Shown here: in pieces, positions 44,964 through 54,133 of the stretch
Layout: every line of letters starts with the position of its first letter
How positions within the stretch are numbered: the stretch's first letter is position 1
Assembly (NCBI GenBank): GCA_039707465.1
Contig: CM077645.1
Coordinates: 148,176,503 to 148,240,502 of the forward strand
DNA length: 64,000 nt
Reading direction: 5' to 3'
Source of the DNA: Rhabdophis nuchalis
Lineage: Eukaryota > Chordata > Lepidosauria > Squamata > Natricidae
Made by a program: the position numbers and the translations under genes
Notes under the pieces: model-generated
What the model saw: only the letters and a program-made list of their open reading frames with translations
Database searches by the model: none
What the model was told of the DNA's origin: nothing

Positions 44964-45400
44964 ATTATTGTATTGTATTGTATTGTATTGTATTGTATTG
45001 TATTGTATTGTATTGCATTGTATTGTATTGTATTGTTTTGTATTGTTTTGTATTGTATTGTTTTGTATTGTATTGTATTGTATTGTATTGTTTTGTATTG
45101 TATTGTATTGTATTATTTTGTATTGTATTGTTTTGTATTGTATTGTATTGTTTTTTGTTTTTTATTGTATTGTATTGTTCTGTATTGTATTGTATTGTAT
45201 TGTTTTTTATTGTATTGTACTGTACTGTTTTGTATTGTATTGTATTGTTTTGTATTGTATTGTATTGTTTTGTATTGTATTGTATTGTTTTGTATTGTGT
45301 TGTGTTGTATTGTATTGTTTTGTTTTGTTTTGTTTTGTATTGTTTTGTATTGTATTGTATTGTATTGTATTGTATTGTATTGTATTGTATTGTATTGTAT
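44964..45400. repeat. (TTGTA)n microsatellite, ~435 bp, on a CR1 tail
   Basis: About 85 units of TTGTA with scattered variants (TTGTT, TTTTA, CTGTA). It starts immediately after CR1 CCAACTCTATTA. The three open frames of repeating YCIVL across it are artefacts of a pentamer read in every frame. Confidence 0.97.
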
Positions 45401-45671
45401 TGATTACTTTTTGTGATCTTCTAACAAGCAAAGTCAATGGGGAAGCCAGATTCACTTAACAACCTTGTTCCTACCTTAACAACTGCAATAATTCACTTAA
45501 CAACTATAGCAAGAACGGTCGTCACAGGAGGCAAAATTCACTTAACAAATGTCTCATTTAGCAATAGAAATTTTGGGCTCATTTGTGGTTGTATTGTTTG
45601 CACACAATGCATTATAAAAAAGGAAACTCTTTTGGAAAAAAAAATCTGTCTTTGGGGTTGCTTAGAATCTT
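45401..45671 (+). mobile_element. putative 3'-transduced flank carried by the CR1 insertion
   Basis: Reverse complement of 41869-42130, starting at the identical CR1-tail junction (TGATTACTTTTTGTGATC) and running through MITE B sequence into unique DNA (GTTGCTTAGAATCTT). It ends in a short repeated AATCTTTT-AAATCTTTT before MITE A resumes. Identity over the block is roughly 95% by eye. Confidence 0.82.
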
Positions 45672-46291
45672 TTAAATCTTTTGCCCCATTTGACCACTTT
45701 TCTTGTCACACTTGCTAAGTGAATCACTGCGATTTTTAAATTAGTAATATGGTTGTTAAGTGAATCTGGCTTCCACAGTGACTTTGCTTGTCAGAAGGTG
45801 GCAAAAGTGATCATATGACCCCGGGACATTACAACCATCATAAATGCGAACCATTTGCTATGCATCTGACTTTGATCATGTGAACATGGGAATGCTGCAA
45901 TGGATGTAAGCATGAAAACCAATCATAACTCCCTTTTTTCATTGTCGTTGTAACTTCCAACAGTCACTAAACAAACTGTTCTACGTCAAGGACTATCTGT
46001 AATTTACAGGCTTTTTAAAAACATATTTTAGAACTTTTAAGCAGTTTCATTTTATGAAACAAATGTATGTAGCACTGAGTTCTCAGCTTTTGTTTATTAA
46101 ATGACATTAAAAGTACAGGGACAAAATATAAAAAAAAAAATTTTCAGCACATCCACCAGAATTTTTTTATTATGCATGGCCCTACCAAAGTTCAATTTGT
46201 CTTAAAATAAAAATTAAGGAACACAGAGATATTTAAAAAGCAACATTTTCTTTGCCATGCCACAAAAGTTTGGAAATTGTAATAATTATAA

Positions 46292-46640
46292 TTATAATAC
46301 AACTGGAAGGGACCTTAGAGGTCTTCTAATCCAGCCCCCTGCTCAAGCAGGGGATTCTATACCTTTTCAGACAAGTGGCTGTCCAGTCTCTTCTTAAAAA
46401 GCTCCAGTGATGAAACACCCACAACTTCTGACAGCAAGCTGTTCCACTGGTTAATTGGAAATTCTTCTTAATTCCAGGTTGCTTCTCTCCTTGATTAGTT
46501 TCCATCCATTGTTTCTTGTCCTGCCCTCTGGTGTTTTGGAAAATAAATTGACCCCCTCTTTTTTGTGGCAGCCCCTCAAATTGTGGAATATTGCTATCAT
46601 GTCACCCCTACTCCTTCTTTTCTCTAGACTAGCCATATCT
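46292..46640 (-). mobile_element. CR1 LINE 3' part, minus strand
   Basis: Minus-strand CR1 with GTCCCTTCCAGTTG at its 3' end (46300) and frame 46636-46451 (MASLEKRRSRGDMIAIFHNL, GCHKKEGVNLFS). It is cut at 46640 by a MITE insertion. Confidence 0.85.
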
Positions 46641-46641
46641 A

Positions 46642-47031
46642 CCGTATTTTTCAGAGTATAAGACGCACCGGAGTATAAGACGCACCCTGGTTTTGAAGAG
46701 GCAGTTTTTTTAAAAAAGTAGGTAGGTAGATAGAGGAATAGAGAGGGAGAGAAAGAGAGAGAAATACAGTAGGTAGATAAGCCTTATGGAGGCTTATAGA
46801 GTGCTGTTGGGGGCTGGGGGAGCAAAAACGCCCTGTTTTTGGCTCATTTCTGCCCTCCCCAGCCCCCAGGAGCTCTCTGGAAGCCTCCATAAGGGTATGC
46901 GCATGGCCATTTTGGTGAAGGGGTGGGGTTTCAGGAGGCCAAAAATGCTGTATTCGATGTGTAAGACGCACCCAGATTTTCAGCCTCTTTTTAGAGGAAA
47001 AAAGGTGCGTCTTATACTCCGAAAAATACTG
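46642..47031. mobile_element. TA-flanked MITE (CCGTATTTTTCGG family)
   Basis: Ends CCGTATTTTTCAGAGTATAA and TTATACTCCGAAAAATACTG, both with GTGCGTCTTATAC / GTATAAGACGCAC. TA at 46640-46641 and 47032-47033. It is inserted at the 5' edge of a CR1 fragment. Confidence 0.82.
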
Positions 47032-47107
47032 TAGTTCCTGCATAACCCCTAATGTTAGGTGTGCCTGAACCCTGAGTTACAGTAGGCAAGCAAGGTACAT
47101 ACAATTG

Positions 47108-47200
47108 ACTGGACTGGATAGGATCTCATGCTTGAGCAGGGGACTGGACTAGAAGAGCTCTGAGGTCCCTTCCAGCTCTATTCAGATATTTTGCATTTTT
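47108..47200 (+). mobile_element. CR1 LINE 3' end remnant
   Basis: GGGGACTGGACTAGAAGAGC...GTCCCTTCCAGCTCTATTC is the CR1 terminus. Nothing coding remains. Confidence 0.65.
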
Positions 47201-47986
47201 TCTAGATCTAGCCTGCTTTTGAAGGCTGAGTTTTAGTTTTCAAAAATATCGGAGAAAGCACTTCTCAGGGAAGTCCAGGCCCTGCACCTGAGAAAGCACT
47301 TAAGGTAATGATGCTGCCTTCATTTGGGGCACATCCGCAGGGGAATAGAAACAATTGCTGCAAAAAGCAATGCTGGAAAAACATCGAGCACTATATTGTA
47401 AACTGCATAAGGAGCAATGTAAATTGAGCAAGGGAAAAGTAGAATATGTAATTGCATGGGCAGTAAAAAAAAAAAAAAAGATTGGTATACAGCTTAAAGT
47501 TGTACTCCGATCTCCGAACAAGCAATGGCAATTTAAGATCAATGTTTTACTCACGTGAATGGAATGGACGGGTACAAAAGCACCTTGGGAAGGGCTTGGA
47601 TTGATTGTACATCTGAGCGGCACCATGGAAGCCACGGCAAAATAAAAGGTTAAAACTTTTTGGCGCTCGCTTGCATAATATGTCTTGGAAGGAAAAGGAA
47701 GGGAGATATTGAAATACAAGAATCAATAGATTTGCCAAAGTGCTGCTTGCAATCAAACCACCCTCCGTCGCAGTCTGAGGGCAAATCATGCAGTAGGACA
47801 CTGCCTGAGCCACACAGCAGACAACTGGAAAGGCTGTTGAGGTTGGGCAAATTGCACTCAGAAAGAACAATGAGGAGCTTTGTAAGGGTCCTGAACATGA
47901 AAAGAGGAACAAAACAAACAAAACAGGAAGAGATTGAGGATCGCCCCTTCCTAGAATCTTTCAGATTATTTCTGTTGGAGTACTAC
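47201..47986. other. non-repetitive intergenic DNA, candidate regulatory segment
   Basis: No repeat recognised. At 47446-47457, ATGTAATTGCAT is a near-palindromic POU/homeodomain-like site. Overlapping 100-140 codon frames on both strands have no domain signature and were not called. Confidence 0.35.
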
Positions 47987-48224
47987 AGCAATAGAATTTA
48001 GACTTATATACCCTTCACAGTGTTTTACAGCCCTCTCTAAGCGGTTAACAGTGTCAGCATATTGTCCCCAACAATCAGGGTCCTCATTTTAATTACCTCT
48101 GAAGGATAGAAGGATGAGTCAACCTTGAGCCTGGTGAGAATCAAACTGCCGAATTGCTGGCAGCCAGTAGTCAGCAGACTTAGCCTGCAATACCGCATTC
48201 TAACCACTGAACCACCATGGCTCT
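47987..48224 (-). mobile_element. tRNA-derived SINE (family B)
   Basis: Minus-strand head GAGCCATGGTGGTTCAGTGG with A box; CGGCAGTTTGATTCTCACC at the B box, which is mutated. The tail is ATATAAGTCTAAATTC. Confidence 0.82.
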
Positions 48225-48475
48225 TATAGGTCTAGTCTGGTGAGATTGATAACAGGCTCAGCCCCCCAAAAATCCAGCCAAGTTCAGTTCTTTACAGTAG
48301 ACTTAGCCAAAATTTCTGTGACTGAGTCATTTATTAAATGGGTTTTGCCCCATTTACGACCTTTCTTGCCACAGTTGTTAAATGAGTCGTTGCAATTAAG
48401 TTAGTCACACAATTGTTAAGTGAATCTGGCTTTCCAGTGGACTTTGTCAGAGGGTTGCAAAAGCTGATCACATAA

Positions 48476-48924
48476 TAATAATAATAATAATACATTTTAA
48501 TTTATAACCCGCTCTGTCTCCCCGAAGGGACTCGAGGCGGGGCACAGGGAATTTAAAATACATATAAAAATACAAACATAATACAATATAAAATAAAATT
48601 AAACTAACCCTGCGCTAAAATCCCATATAAAGCTAAAAATTAATTAAAAACCCTAAAAACAGGTGATTGTCCTAGGCCGGCCAAGCAGAAAAAGTGTGTT
48701 TTTAATTTTTGATGGAAGGAGTGGAGGTCCGTAGTTGTTCTAATATCGGGGGGAAGGTCGTTCCAGAGGGTCGGACCCGCCACAGAGAAGGCCCTTCCCC
48801 TGGGCGTCGCCCGCTGGCAAAGCCTAGTGGACGGCACCCGGAGAAGTCCCTCTCTGTGCGAGCGAATCGGCCGCAGGGATGTATGGGGCAGGATGCGATC
48901 CCACAGATAGCTAGGTCCCGTGCA
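48476..48924 (-). mobile_element. L3-like LINE 3' fragment, minus strand
   Basis: Begins with an AAT tail and TTATAACCCGCTCTGTCTCC. The minus-strand frame 48942-48640 encodes PSYLWDRILPHTSLRPIRS to LKTHFFCLAGLG. It is 5'-truncated at GGTCCCGTGC where the MITE resumes. Confidence 0.88.
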
Positions 48925-49198
48925 TGACACTGCAACGGTCATAAGTATGAGTATCAGTTGCCAAGCATCTGCATTTTGATCACATGGCCATGGGGATGAT
49001 GCAATGATTGTAATAATAATAATAATAATAATAATTTAATTTATAACCCGCTCTCTCTCCCAGAAGGGACTCGAGGCGGGGCACAGGGAATTTAAAATAA
49101 CATATAAAACACAAACAGTATACAACAATAAAAAGAAATTAAACCAACCCTGCGCTAAAATCCCATATTAAAACTAAAATCCCCAATCTAAAAAGAGA

Positions 49199-51868
49199 CT
49201 ACCCTAGGCCGGCCAAGCGAAACAAATGTGTCTTTAATTTTAGGCGGAAGGAGCGGAGGTCCGTGGTTGTCCTGATATCGGGGGGAAGGTCGTTCCAGAG
49301 GGCTGGGCCCGCCACAGAGAAGGCCCTTCCCCTGGGCGTCGCCCGCTGACAAAGTCTAGTGGACGGCACCCGGAGAAGTCCCTCTCTGTGGGAGCGAATC
49401 GGCCGTGAGGATGTATGGGGCAGGATCCGATCCCGCAGATAGCTAGGTCCCGAGCCATGGAGCGCTTTGAAGATGATGACTAACACCTTGAAGCGCACCC
49501 GGAAGACGACAGGTAGCCAGTGCAGCTCGCGCAAGAGCGGTGTTACGTGGGTGGACCTAGAGGCTCCCATTATTGCTCGCGCGGCTGCGTTCTGGACCAA
49601 CTGAAGTCTCCGGGTGCACCTCAAGGGGAGCCCCATGTAGAGAGAGTTGCAATAGTCCAGTCGGGATGTCACGAGAGCATGAGTGACTGTGCGAAGGGCG
49701 TCCCGATCCAATAGGGGGCACAACTGGCGTACCAAGCGAACCTGGTAAAACGCCCTCCTGGCCACGGCTGTCACTTGATCTTCCATGGACAGCCGGGTAT
49801 CCAGGAGGACACCCAAGTTGCGCGCCCCATCCACAGGGGCAAGATGTTCGCCCCCTATGGCCAGCGATGGAGTCAGCTGGTTGAATCGGGCAGCCGGAAA
49901 CCACAGCCACTCGGTCTTGGTCGGGTTGAGCCTGAGTCCGTTACTTCCCATCCAGATCCGCACGGCTTCCAGGCACTGGCACATCACCGCTACGGCATCG
50001 TTGGGGTGGTTTGGGGTAGATATATACAGCTGAGTATCATCAGCGTAGAGATGATACTCTACGCCAAAACCACGGATGATCTCGCCCAGCGGCTTCATGT
50101 ATGTGTTGAACAGGAGAGGCGAGAGGACCGACCCCTGAGGCACCCCACATGTGAGGGGTCTCGGGGTCGACCTCTGCTCTCCTGTCAGCACAAATTGCGA
50201 TCGGCCAGAGAGGTAGGAGGAGAACCACCGCAAAACGGTGCCTCCCACCCCCAACCCCCCCAGCCGATGCAATAGGATACCATGGTCGATGGTATCGAAA
50301 GCCGCCGAGAGGTCTAACAGAACCAGGATGGAGGAGCAACCCCCATCTCTGGCCCTCCAGAGATCATCCACCAACGCGACCAATGCCGTCTCGGTGCTAT
50401 GCCCGGGCCGAAAGCCGGACTGGCGCGGGTCTAGATAATCAACTTCCTCCAGATGACGTGGAAACTGTTGTGCCACCACACTCTCGACAACCTTCGCCAA
50501 AAAGGGAAGGTTGGAGACGGGACGGTAGTTTGTTAAAAGAGCTGGGTCCAAAGAGGGCTTCTTGAGGAGGGGCCTCACCATAGCCTCTTTTAGGGAAGCA
50601 GGCAAGGAGCCCTCACTCAAGGATGCGTTGATAACCTCTTGGAGCCAGCCTCGTGTCACCTCCCAGGATGCCAGTACAAGCCAGGAGGGACACGGGTCCA
50701 ATAAACATGTGGTGGCTCGCAGTCGCCCACGTAACCTGTCCATATCCTCGGAAGTAACGTAGTCAAACTCCTCCCAAACAAGATCCCCCTCGTGGCAATC
50801 CACTGGACCAGCAATGGGGGCTAACTCATTCTGTATCTGAGCGATTTTCTCCTGCAGATAAGACACAAATTCCTCTGCTCTACCCTGTAAGGGGGCTTCC
50901 CGCACCCTCTGTTGAAGGAGGGTGCGGGTCACCCTAAACAGGGCGGCAGGGCGGTTATCTGCGGATGCTATGAGAGTGGCGCAATGATGGCGTTTGGCCA
51001 CTCTCAGCGCCACAATGTAAGTCCGTAAATGGGCTCTTACCTGTGTCCGGTCAGATTCAGAGCGGGTAGACCTCCATCTTCTCTCTAGGCATCTCTTGTG
51101 GCGTTTCATCCCCCTCAGCTCCTCGGTAAACCAAGGAGCCAGGGTGGCTCGCCGCCGCAAGAGAGGCCGCAAGGGCGCGACCCGATCCAAGGCTCCCACG
51201 GCCACACTATTCCATGCGGCCGTGAGGTCCTCCATCGGGGCATGGGTCAGGGGTACAGGAAGTGGCCCAAGCGCCTTCTGGAACCCATCTGGGTCCATCA
51301 GGCGCCTGGGGCGGAACCAGATTGGTAACTCAGGTTCCACCTCCCCGCGGCGGGGAGTAGCGGTCGGAAAGTCGAGCCGGAGAAGTGAGTGGTCTGTCCA
51401 TGACAAGGGTGTGATGACTATATCCCCTATACCCAGATCACTCTTCCATTGGCCTGAGACGAAGATGAGATCCGGTGTATGTCCACCCTCGTGCGTGGGG
51501 CCTTGAATTACTTGGGTCAGGTCCATGGCCGTCATGGAAGCCATGAACTCCCGAGCTACCCCGGATGATTCGCCCACCGATGGCAGATTAAAGTCCCCCA
51601 TGACTAAAAGTCTGGGGGTCTCAACTGCCACCGTAGCGATCACCTCTAGGAGCTCGGGCAGGGCTGCTGCTACATAGCGGGGAGCCAGGTATACAACCAG
51701 CAAGCCCAACTGCCTCCCTAGGCCCCACTTCACGCAGAGGGACTCACAACCGGTGGTCTGTGGCACAACGGTCTCTCTCGGCTCAAGACCTTCCTTAACA
51801 ATGACCGCTACCCCACCGCCCCTGCCTAGGGCCCGGGGCTGATGAAAAGCGCGGTAGCCTGTGGGCAC
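49199..51868 (-). CDS. L3-like LINE ORF2: endonuclease and reverse transcriptase (889 codons open)
   Basis: This frame encodes most of a LINE polyprotein that nicks target DNA and reverse-transcribes the element RNA at the nick. Approximate residues: RGGGVAVIVKE at 17, GDFNLPS at 90 and SWTDHS at 155 (apurinic-like endonuclease); YRPVSNLPF at 443, SGFRPGHSTETA at 485, LDLSAAFDTIDH at 518, [16 protein letters not shown] at 574 and YADDTQLY at 607 (reverse transcriptase); then the CR1/L3-type C-terminal region ending LKTHLFRLAGLG. Catalytic aspartates of LDLSAAFD and YADD are present. No internal stop interrupts it. Its nominal start is not the true start: the endonuclease begins upstream in another frame, separated by one base. 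Confidence 0.93.
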   Translation of the reverse strand: MPTGYRAFHQPRALGRGGGVAVIVKEGLEPRETVVPQTTGCESLCVKWGLGRQLGLLVVYLAPRYVAAALPELLEVIATVAVETPRLLVMGDFNLPSVGESSGVAREFMASMTAMDLTQVIQGPTHEGGHTPDLIFVSGQWKSDLGIGDIVITPLSWTDHSLLRLDFPTATPRRGEVEPELPIWFRPRRLMDPDGFQKALGPLPVPLTHAPMEDLTAAWNSVAVGALDRVAPLRPLLRRRATLAPWFTEELRGMKRHKRCLERRWRSTRSESDRTQVRAHLRTYIVALRVAKRHHCATLIASADNRPAALFRVTRTLLQQRVREAPLQGRAEEFVSYLQEKIAQIQNELAPIAGPVDCHEGDLVWEEFDYVTSEDMDRLRGRLRATTCLLDPCPSWLVLASWEVTRGWLQEVINASLSEGSLPASLKEAMVRPLLKKPSLDPALLTNYRPVSNLPFLAKVVESVVAQQFPRHLEEVDYLDPRQSGFRPGHSTETALVALVDDLWRARDGGCSSILVLLDLSAAFDTIDHGILLHRLGGLGVGGTVLRWFSSYLSGRSQFVLTGEQRSTPRPLTCGVPQGSVLSPLLFNTYMKPLGEIIRGFGVEYHLYADDTQLYISTPNHPNDAVAVMCQCLEAVRIWMGSNGLRLNPTKTEWLWFPAARFNQLTPSLAIGGEHLAPVDGARNLGVLLDTRLSMEDQVTAVARRAFYQVRLVRQLCPLLDRDALRTVTHALVTSRLDYCNSLYMGLPLRCTRRLQLVQNAAARAIMGASRSTHVTPLLRELHWLPVVFRVRFKVLVIIFKALHGSGPSYLRDRILPHTSSRPIRSHREGLLRVPSTRLCQRATPRGRAFSVAGPALWNDLPPDIRTTTDLRSFRLKLKTHLFRLAGLG

Positions 51869-52311
51869 ATTTCAACGAGGGGGAGTCCTCCCTCGTGGCC
51901 CAACCAGGTCTCCGCAATTCCAGCCAGGTCCGGCTCCCCCTCTGACACCAGGTCATTAATGAGGGGGGCTTTGTTGACAACGGACCTGGCGTTGCAAAAC
52001 ATCAGCCGCAGGCCCTGGCTCTGTATTCCCTGACCACCTAGCCTGCGGGGGTTGTGGCACCTGACCGTTTGTAACCAACGGCTACGTGCCTCCAACCGGG
52101 AGGATGAAACTTGTCTCCCCTCGGACCTGCCCCTCCCCACGACCCTCTGGATGGGGAAGCCCTCCACCGGAATGACTTGTGTTTCACCCCTCTTGCCGGA
52201 TCCTTCCGGTTCCCTCCGCCAACTGCTGGTCCGGCCCTTTCTTTCCTTTTTTCCCTCTGTCTCTCCCTGTCTGTGCCCACCCACCTCCCTGGTACCCCCT
52301 AAAAAACCCAC
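51826..52311 (-). CDS. L3-like LINE ORF2, N-terminal part in a shifted frame
   Basis: The frame carries LRLMFCNARSVVNKAPLIND and AETWLGHEGG, the first endonuclease motifs (the N of NARS and the E of AETW are catalytic in the family). It reads on to VEMCP at about 51868, after which a one-base shift in a C run throws it out of frame with the 889-codon ORF. The first ~100 residues (Arg/Gly/Glu-rich) match nothing I recognise and may be untranslated leader read through. Confidence 0.75.
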   Translation of the reverse strand: MGFLGGTREVGGHRQGETEGKKERKGRTSSWRREPEGSGKRGETQVIPVEGFPIQRVVGRGRSEGRQVSSSRLEARSRWLQTVRCHNPRRLGGQGIQSQGLRLMFCNARSVVNKAPLINDLVSEGEPDLAGIAETWLGHEGGLPLVEMCPQATALFISPGP

Positions 52312-52559
52312 CCCAGAACCCCTTAAGAACCGAGTTTAAAAACCCCCTAAAAAACCCCTCAGTTTCCTTTTCCGCCAGTGTGTAAAATAGTCATAAGTCA
52401 CTTTTTTCAGTGCCGTTGCCACTTCAAATGGCCATTAAACAAACTGTTGTAAGGTGAGGGGTACCTGTATTTGCTCACATCACACAGACAGAATCTTGCC
52501 AGTCTAAATCTATACTGCTGTAACTAACCCTAATGGATATACCCCGGGAGATTCTAGGA

Positions 52560-52743
52560 CAGTGGTTCTCAACCTGTGGGTCGGGACCCCTTTGGGGGGT
52601 CGAATGACCCTTTCACAGGGGTCACCTAAGACCATCGGAAAACACATATTTTGATGGTCTTAGGAACCAAGACACCAATTTTATGGTTGGGGGGTCACCA
52701 CAATATGAGGAACTGTATTAAAGGGGAAGGTTGGGAAAAACTG
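52560..52743 (+). mobile_element. SPIN-like non-autonomous hAT element, full length
   Basis: It starts CAGTGGTTCTCAACCTGTGG, contains GGTCGAATGACCCTTTCAC, CTAAGACCATCGGAAAACAC, GATGGTCTTAGGAACC and GAGGAACTGTATTAAAGG, and ends GGTTGGGAAAAACTG. TTCTAGGA (52552-52559) and TTCTAGGG (52744-52751) are a 7-of-8 duplication. It agrees with SPIN_NA consensus as recalled. A truncated second copy is at 4708. Confidence 0.9.
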
Positions 52744-52751
52744 TTCTAGGG

Positions 52752-53409
52752 AGTGTCTATCCTAAATTCCTTCCACTGTCTCCAATCCAGCTCTGGGCTA
52801 TGCTGTCTCTTGTCTTCCCCGTCACCCTCCTTGGAATGTGAGAAATAGCTTCTTCATTGTATTCCAGAATACCACATCCCCCTTTGTAGAACAATCCATC
52901 ACAGTATGGTCACCAAAACTGTTTTGATGAGAGATTTGTGTCTGCTGTTTTCAAAGCTGTGCGTAATGCTACAAATATGAAACCCTTGAATCTGGTTCCT
53001 GATGCAGTCATTTCCTACAGCTACTTATTATAGTTATCATGGAACTTTTTTTTTGGAAAAACACAGCTCGATAGATCCAACTGCATGCAGAAAAATTATT
53101 CTTCAGCTTCTCAACTGGGGGATACACTCTGTTGATGTCCATCTAAAATTAAGTTGTGGTTTCTCCATTAAAGCTCTCTGTCTATGGCAGTCTGAGAAGA
53201 ATGTAAATTTACTACTTATCCTAATTTGTACGATTGCTATTAGTATGCGTACCATTCACTACAGTTCAACTCCTCTCCCAAAATTCCACCACTCTCTGGA
53301 TTTTATAGGAGAATTTTGTGCCACTTTCTTACTAGTGTCATATGTTTGGTCAAACATGTTTTGAGTTCATTACAAGGAATAGAGCTACATATGCATTCAC
53401 ACACACACA
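52752..53409. other. intergenic DNA, nothing recognised
   Basis: A 120-codon frame at 53002-53364 has no recognisable domain and no coding-like context. Confidence 0.45.
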
Positions 53410-53492
53410 GTCCAAACCAGAGGTGGTATTCAGCTGGCTGGGACCAGTTCGGGTGAACCGGTAGCACTGATGATCAGTCATGTCCCCTATCC

Positions 53493-53814
53493 CAGGGGTC
53501 CCCAACCTTTTTTGCACCAGGGACCGGTTTCATTTTAAAGAAAATTCTGCGGACTGGCCGGCGTAGAGGGGGAGTGGGGGGGGGAGGGGGAACAGGCGGC
53601 GCATGCGCACGTGGGGTGTGTGTGAGTCAGCTCACTTGCCCCTCTAGGGCCCTCAATGGCGTGAGCGACCGCACCTGTGCTCTCCCGCCCCCGGTGCGCG
53701 CTCTGCCTAGGGGGCTGCCCCGTCCTCCCTCCTCCTCCTCTCCAGCCCTGCGGCCCGGTTCCTATCAAGCCACGGACTGGCACCGGTCCGCGCACCGGGG
53801 GTTGGGGACCCCTG
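53493..53814. mobile_element. nested hAT element 1 (ggtccccaacc family)
   Basis: Ends CAGGGGTCCCCAACCTTTTT and GGGGGTTGGGGACCCCTG. The perfect 8 bp CCCTATCC is at 53485-53492 and 53815-53822. Sibling of 44591-44899. Confidence 0.95.
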
Positions 53815-53935
53815 CCCTATCCTGTTCTTTATATCCTGTTTTCTAGCTCATCTTAATTGCGCGGCAAAGCTGATTCCCCCCCCTCGTTTTATTTACCGTT
53901 GCTGACATGGAAGGTAAGTAGCTGAGCTTCTAAAT

Positions 53936-54133
53936 CAGGGGTCTCAAACTCAATGTACCTGGGGGCCACTGGAGGCAGAGGCTGGGTGAGGCTGGGCCAC
54001 ATAAGGGATTCCTTATATTAATATTAATACTAATATTAATACTAACATTATACTTTCATATCATGGTGGGGGCCACAAGATACCGTCCTGCGGGCCGCAA
54101 TTGGCCCACAGGCCGCGAGAATGAGACCTCTGA
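53936..54133. mobile_element. nested hAT element 2 (ggtctcaaactcaat family)
   Basis: Begins CAGGGGTCTCAAACTCAATG and ends GCGAGAATGAGACCTCTGA. The 8 bp TTCTAAAT is at 53928-53935 and 54134-54141. Interior contains GCGGGCCGCAATTGGCCCAC. Sibling of 58638-58834 in opposite orientation. Confidence 0.92.

Larger units (their letters stand above)
44533..45400 (+). mobile_element. CR1 LINE 3' end with very long TTGTA tail
   Basis: 5'-truncated CR1 starting CCCCAACACTGCAAGTC (44533), interrupted by a hAT element at 44591-44899, then GGGAGTTGGACTAGATGACC and CCCTTCCAACTC, then a TTGTA array to 45400. The CR1 is followed by 271 bp of foreign flank (45401-45671). Confidence 0.9.
44462..45999 (+). mobile_element. 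CAGGTAGTCC-family MITE (A) split by a CR1 insertion
   Basis: Left part 44462-44532 (CAGGTAGTCCTTGACTTATG to TTGTTAAGTG); right part from about 45680 (TTGCCCCATTTGACCACTTT) to 45999 (GTCAAGGACTATCTG), followed by TA. The whole CR1 plus extra flank lies between. Confidence 0.88.
49014..52378 (-). mobile_element. L3-like LINE, 3.4 kb near-complete copy
   Basis: The largest transposon in the window. On the minus strand it runs from about 52378 through an endonuclease-reverse transcriptase ORF to a 3' UTR ending GAGAGAGAGCGGGTTATAAAT and an (ATT)n tail at 49014-49036. It lacks an evident separate ORF1, so it is either 5'-truncated or ORF1-less. It lies inside MITE C and is among the least decayed copies. 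It could have supplied machinery for other L3 copies, but a frameshift near the endonuclease start now breaks it. Confidence 0.92.
48295..52467 (+). mobile_element. CAGGTAGTCC-family MITE (C) split by two L3-like LINEs
   Basis: Three MITE pieces: about 48295-48475 (GCCAAAATTTCTGTGACTG ... GCTGATCACAT), 48925-49013 (GACACTGCAACGGTCATAAG ... GATGCAATGATTGTAA) and 52379-52467 (AATAGTCATAAGTCACTTTT ... GAGGGGTACCTG). Together they make one ~350 bp element whose middle was targeted twice. Confidence 0.88.

Noticed and set aside
44964..45400. CRISPR-like regular repetition
   Set aside because: Five-base units without spacers in vertebrate DNA; a simple tandem repeat.
44937..45459. Three overlapping 141-163 codon frames of repeating YCIVL residues
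   Set aside because: A stop-free pentanucleotide array is open in every frame on one strand; this is a CR1-tail microsatellite, not a membrane protein.
47300..47921. Overlapping 124-139 codon minus-strand frames and a 113-codon plus-strand frame
   Set aside because: Different frames overlap on both strands, with low-complexity composition and no recognisable motif.
49775..50275. 166-codon plus-strand frame, and similar frames at 51096-51506
   Set aside because: Antisense shadows of the L3 LINE ORF2; the domain motifs are on the minus strand.
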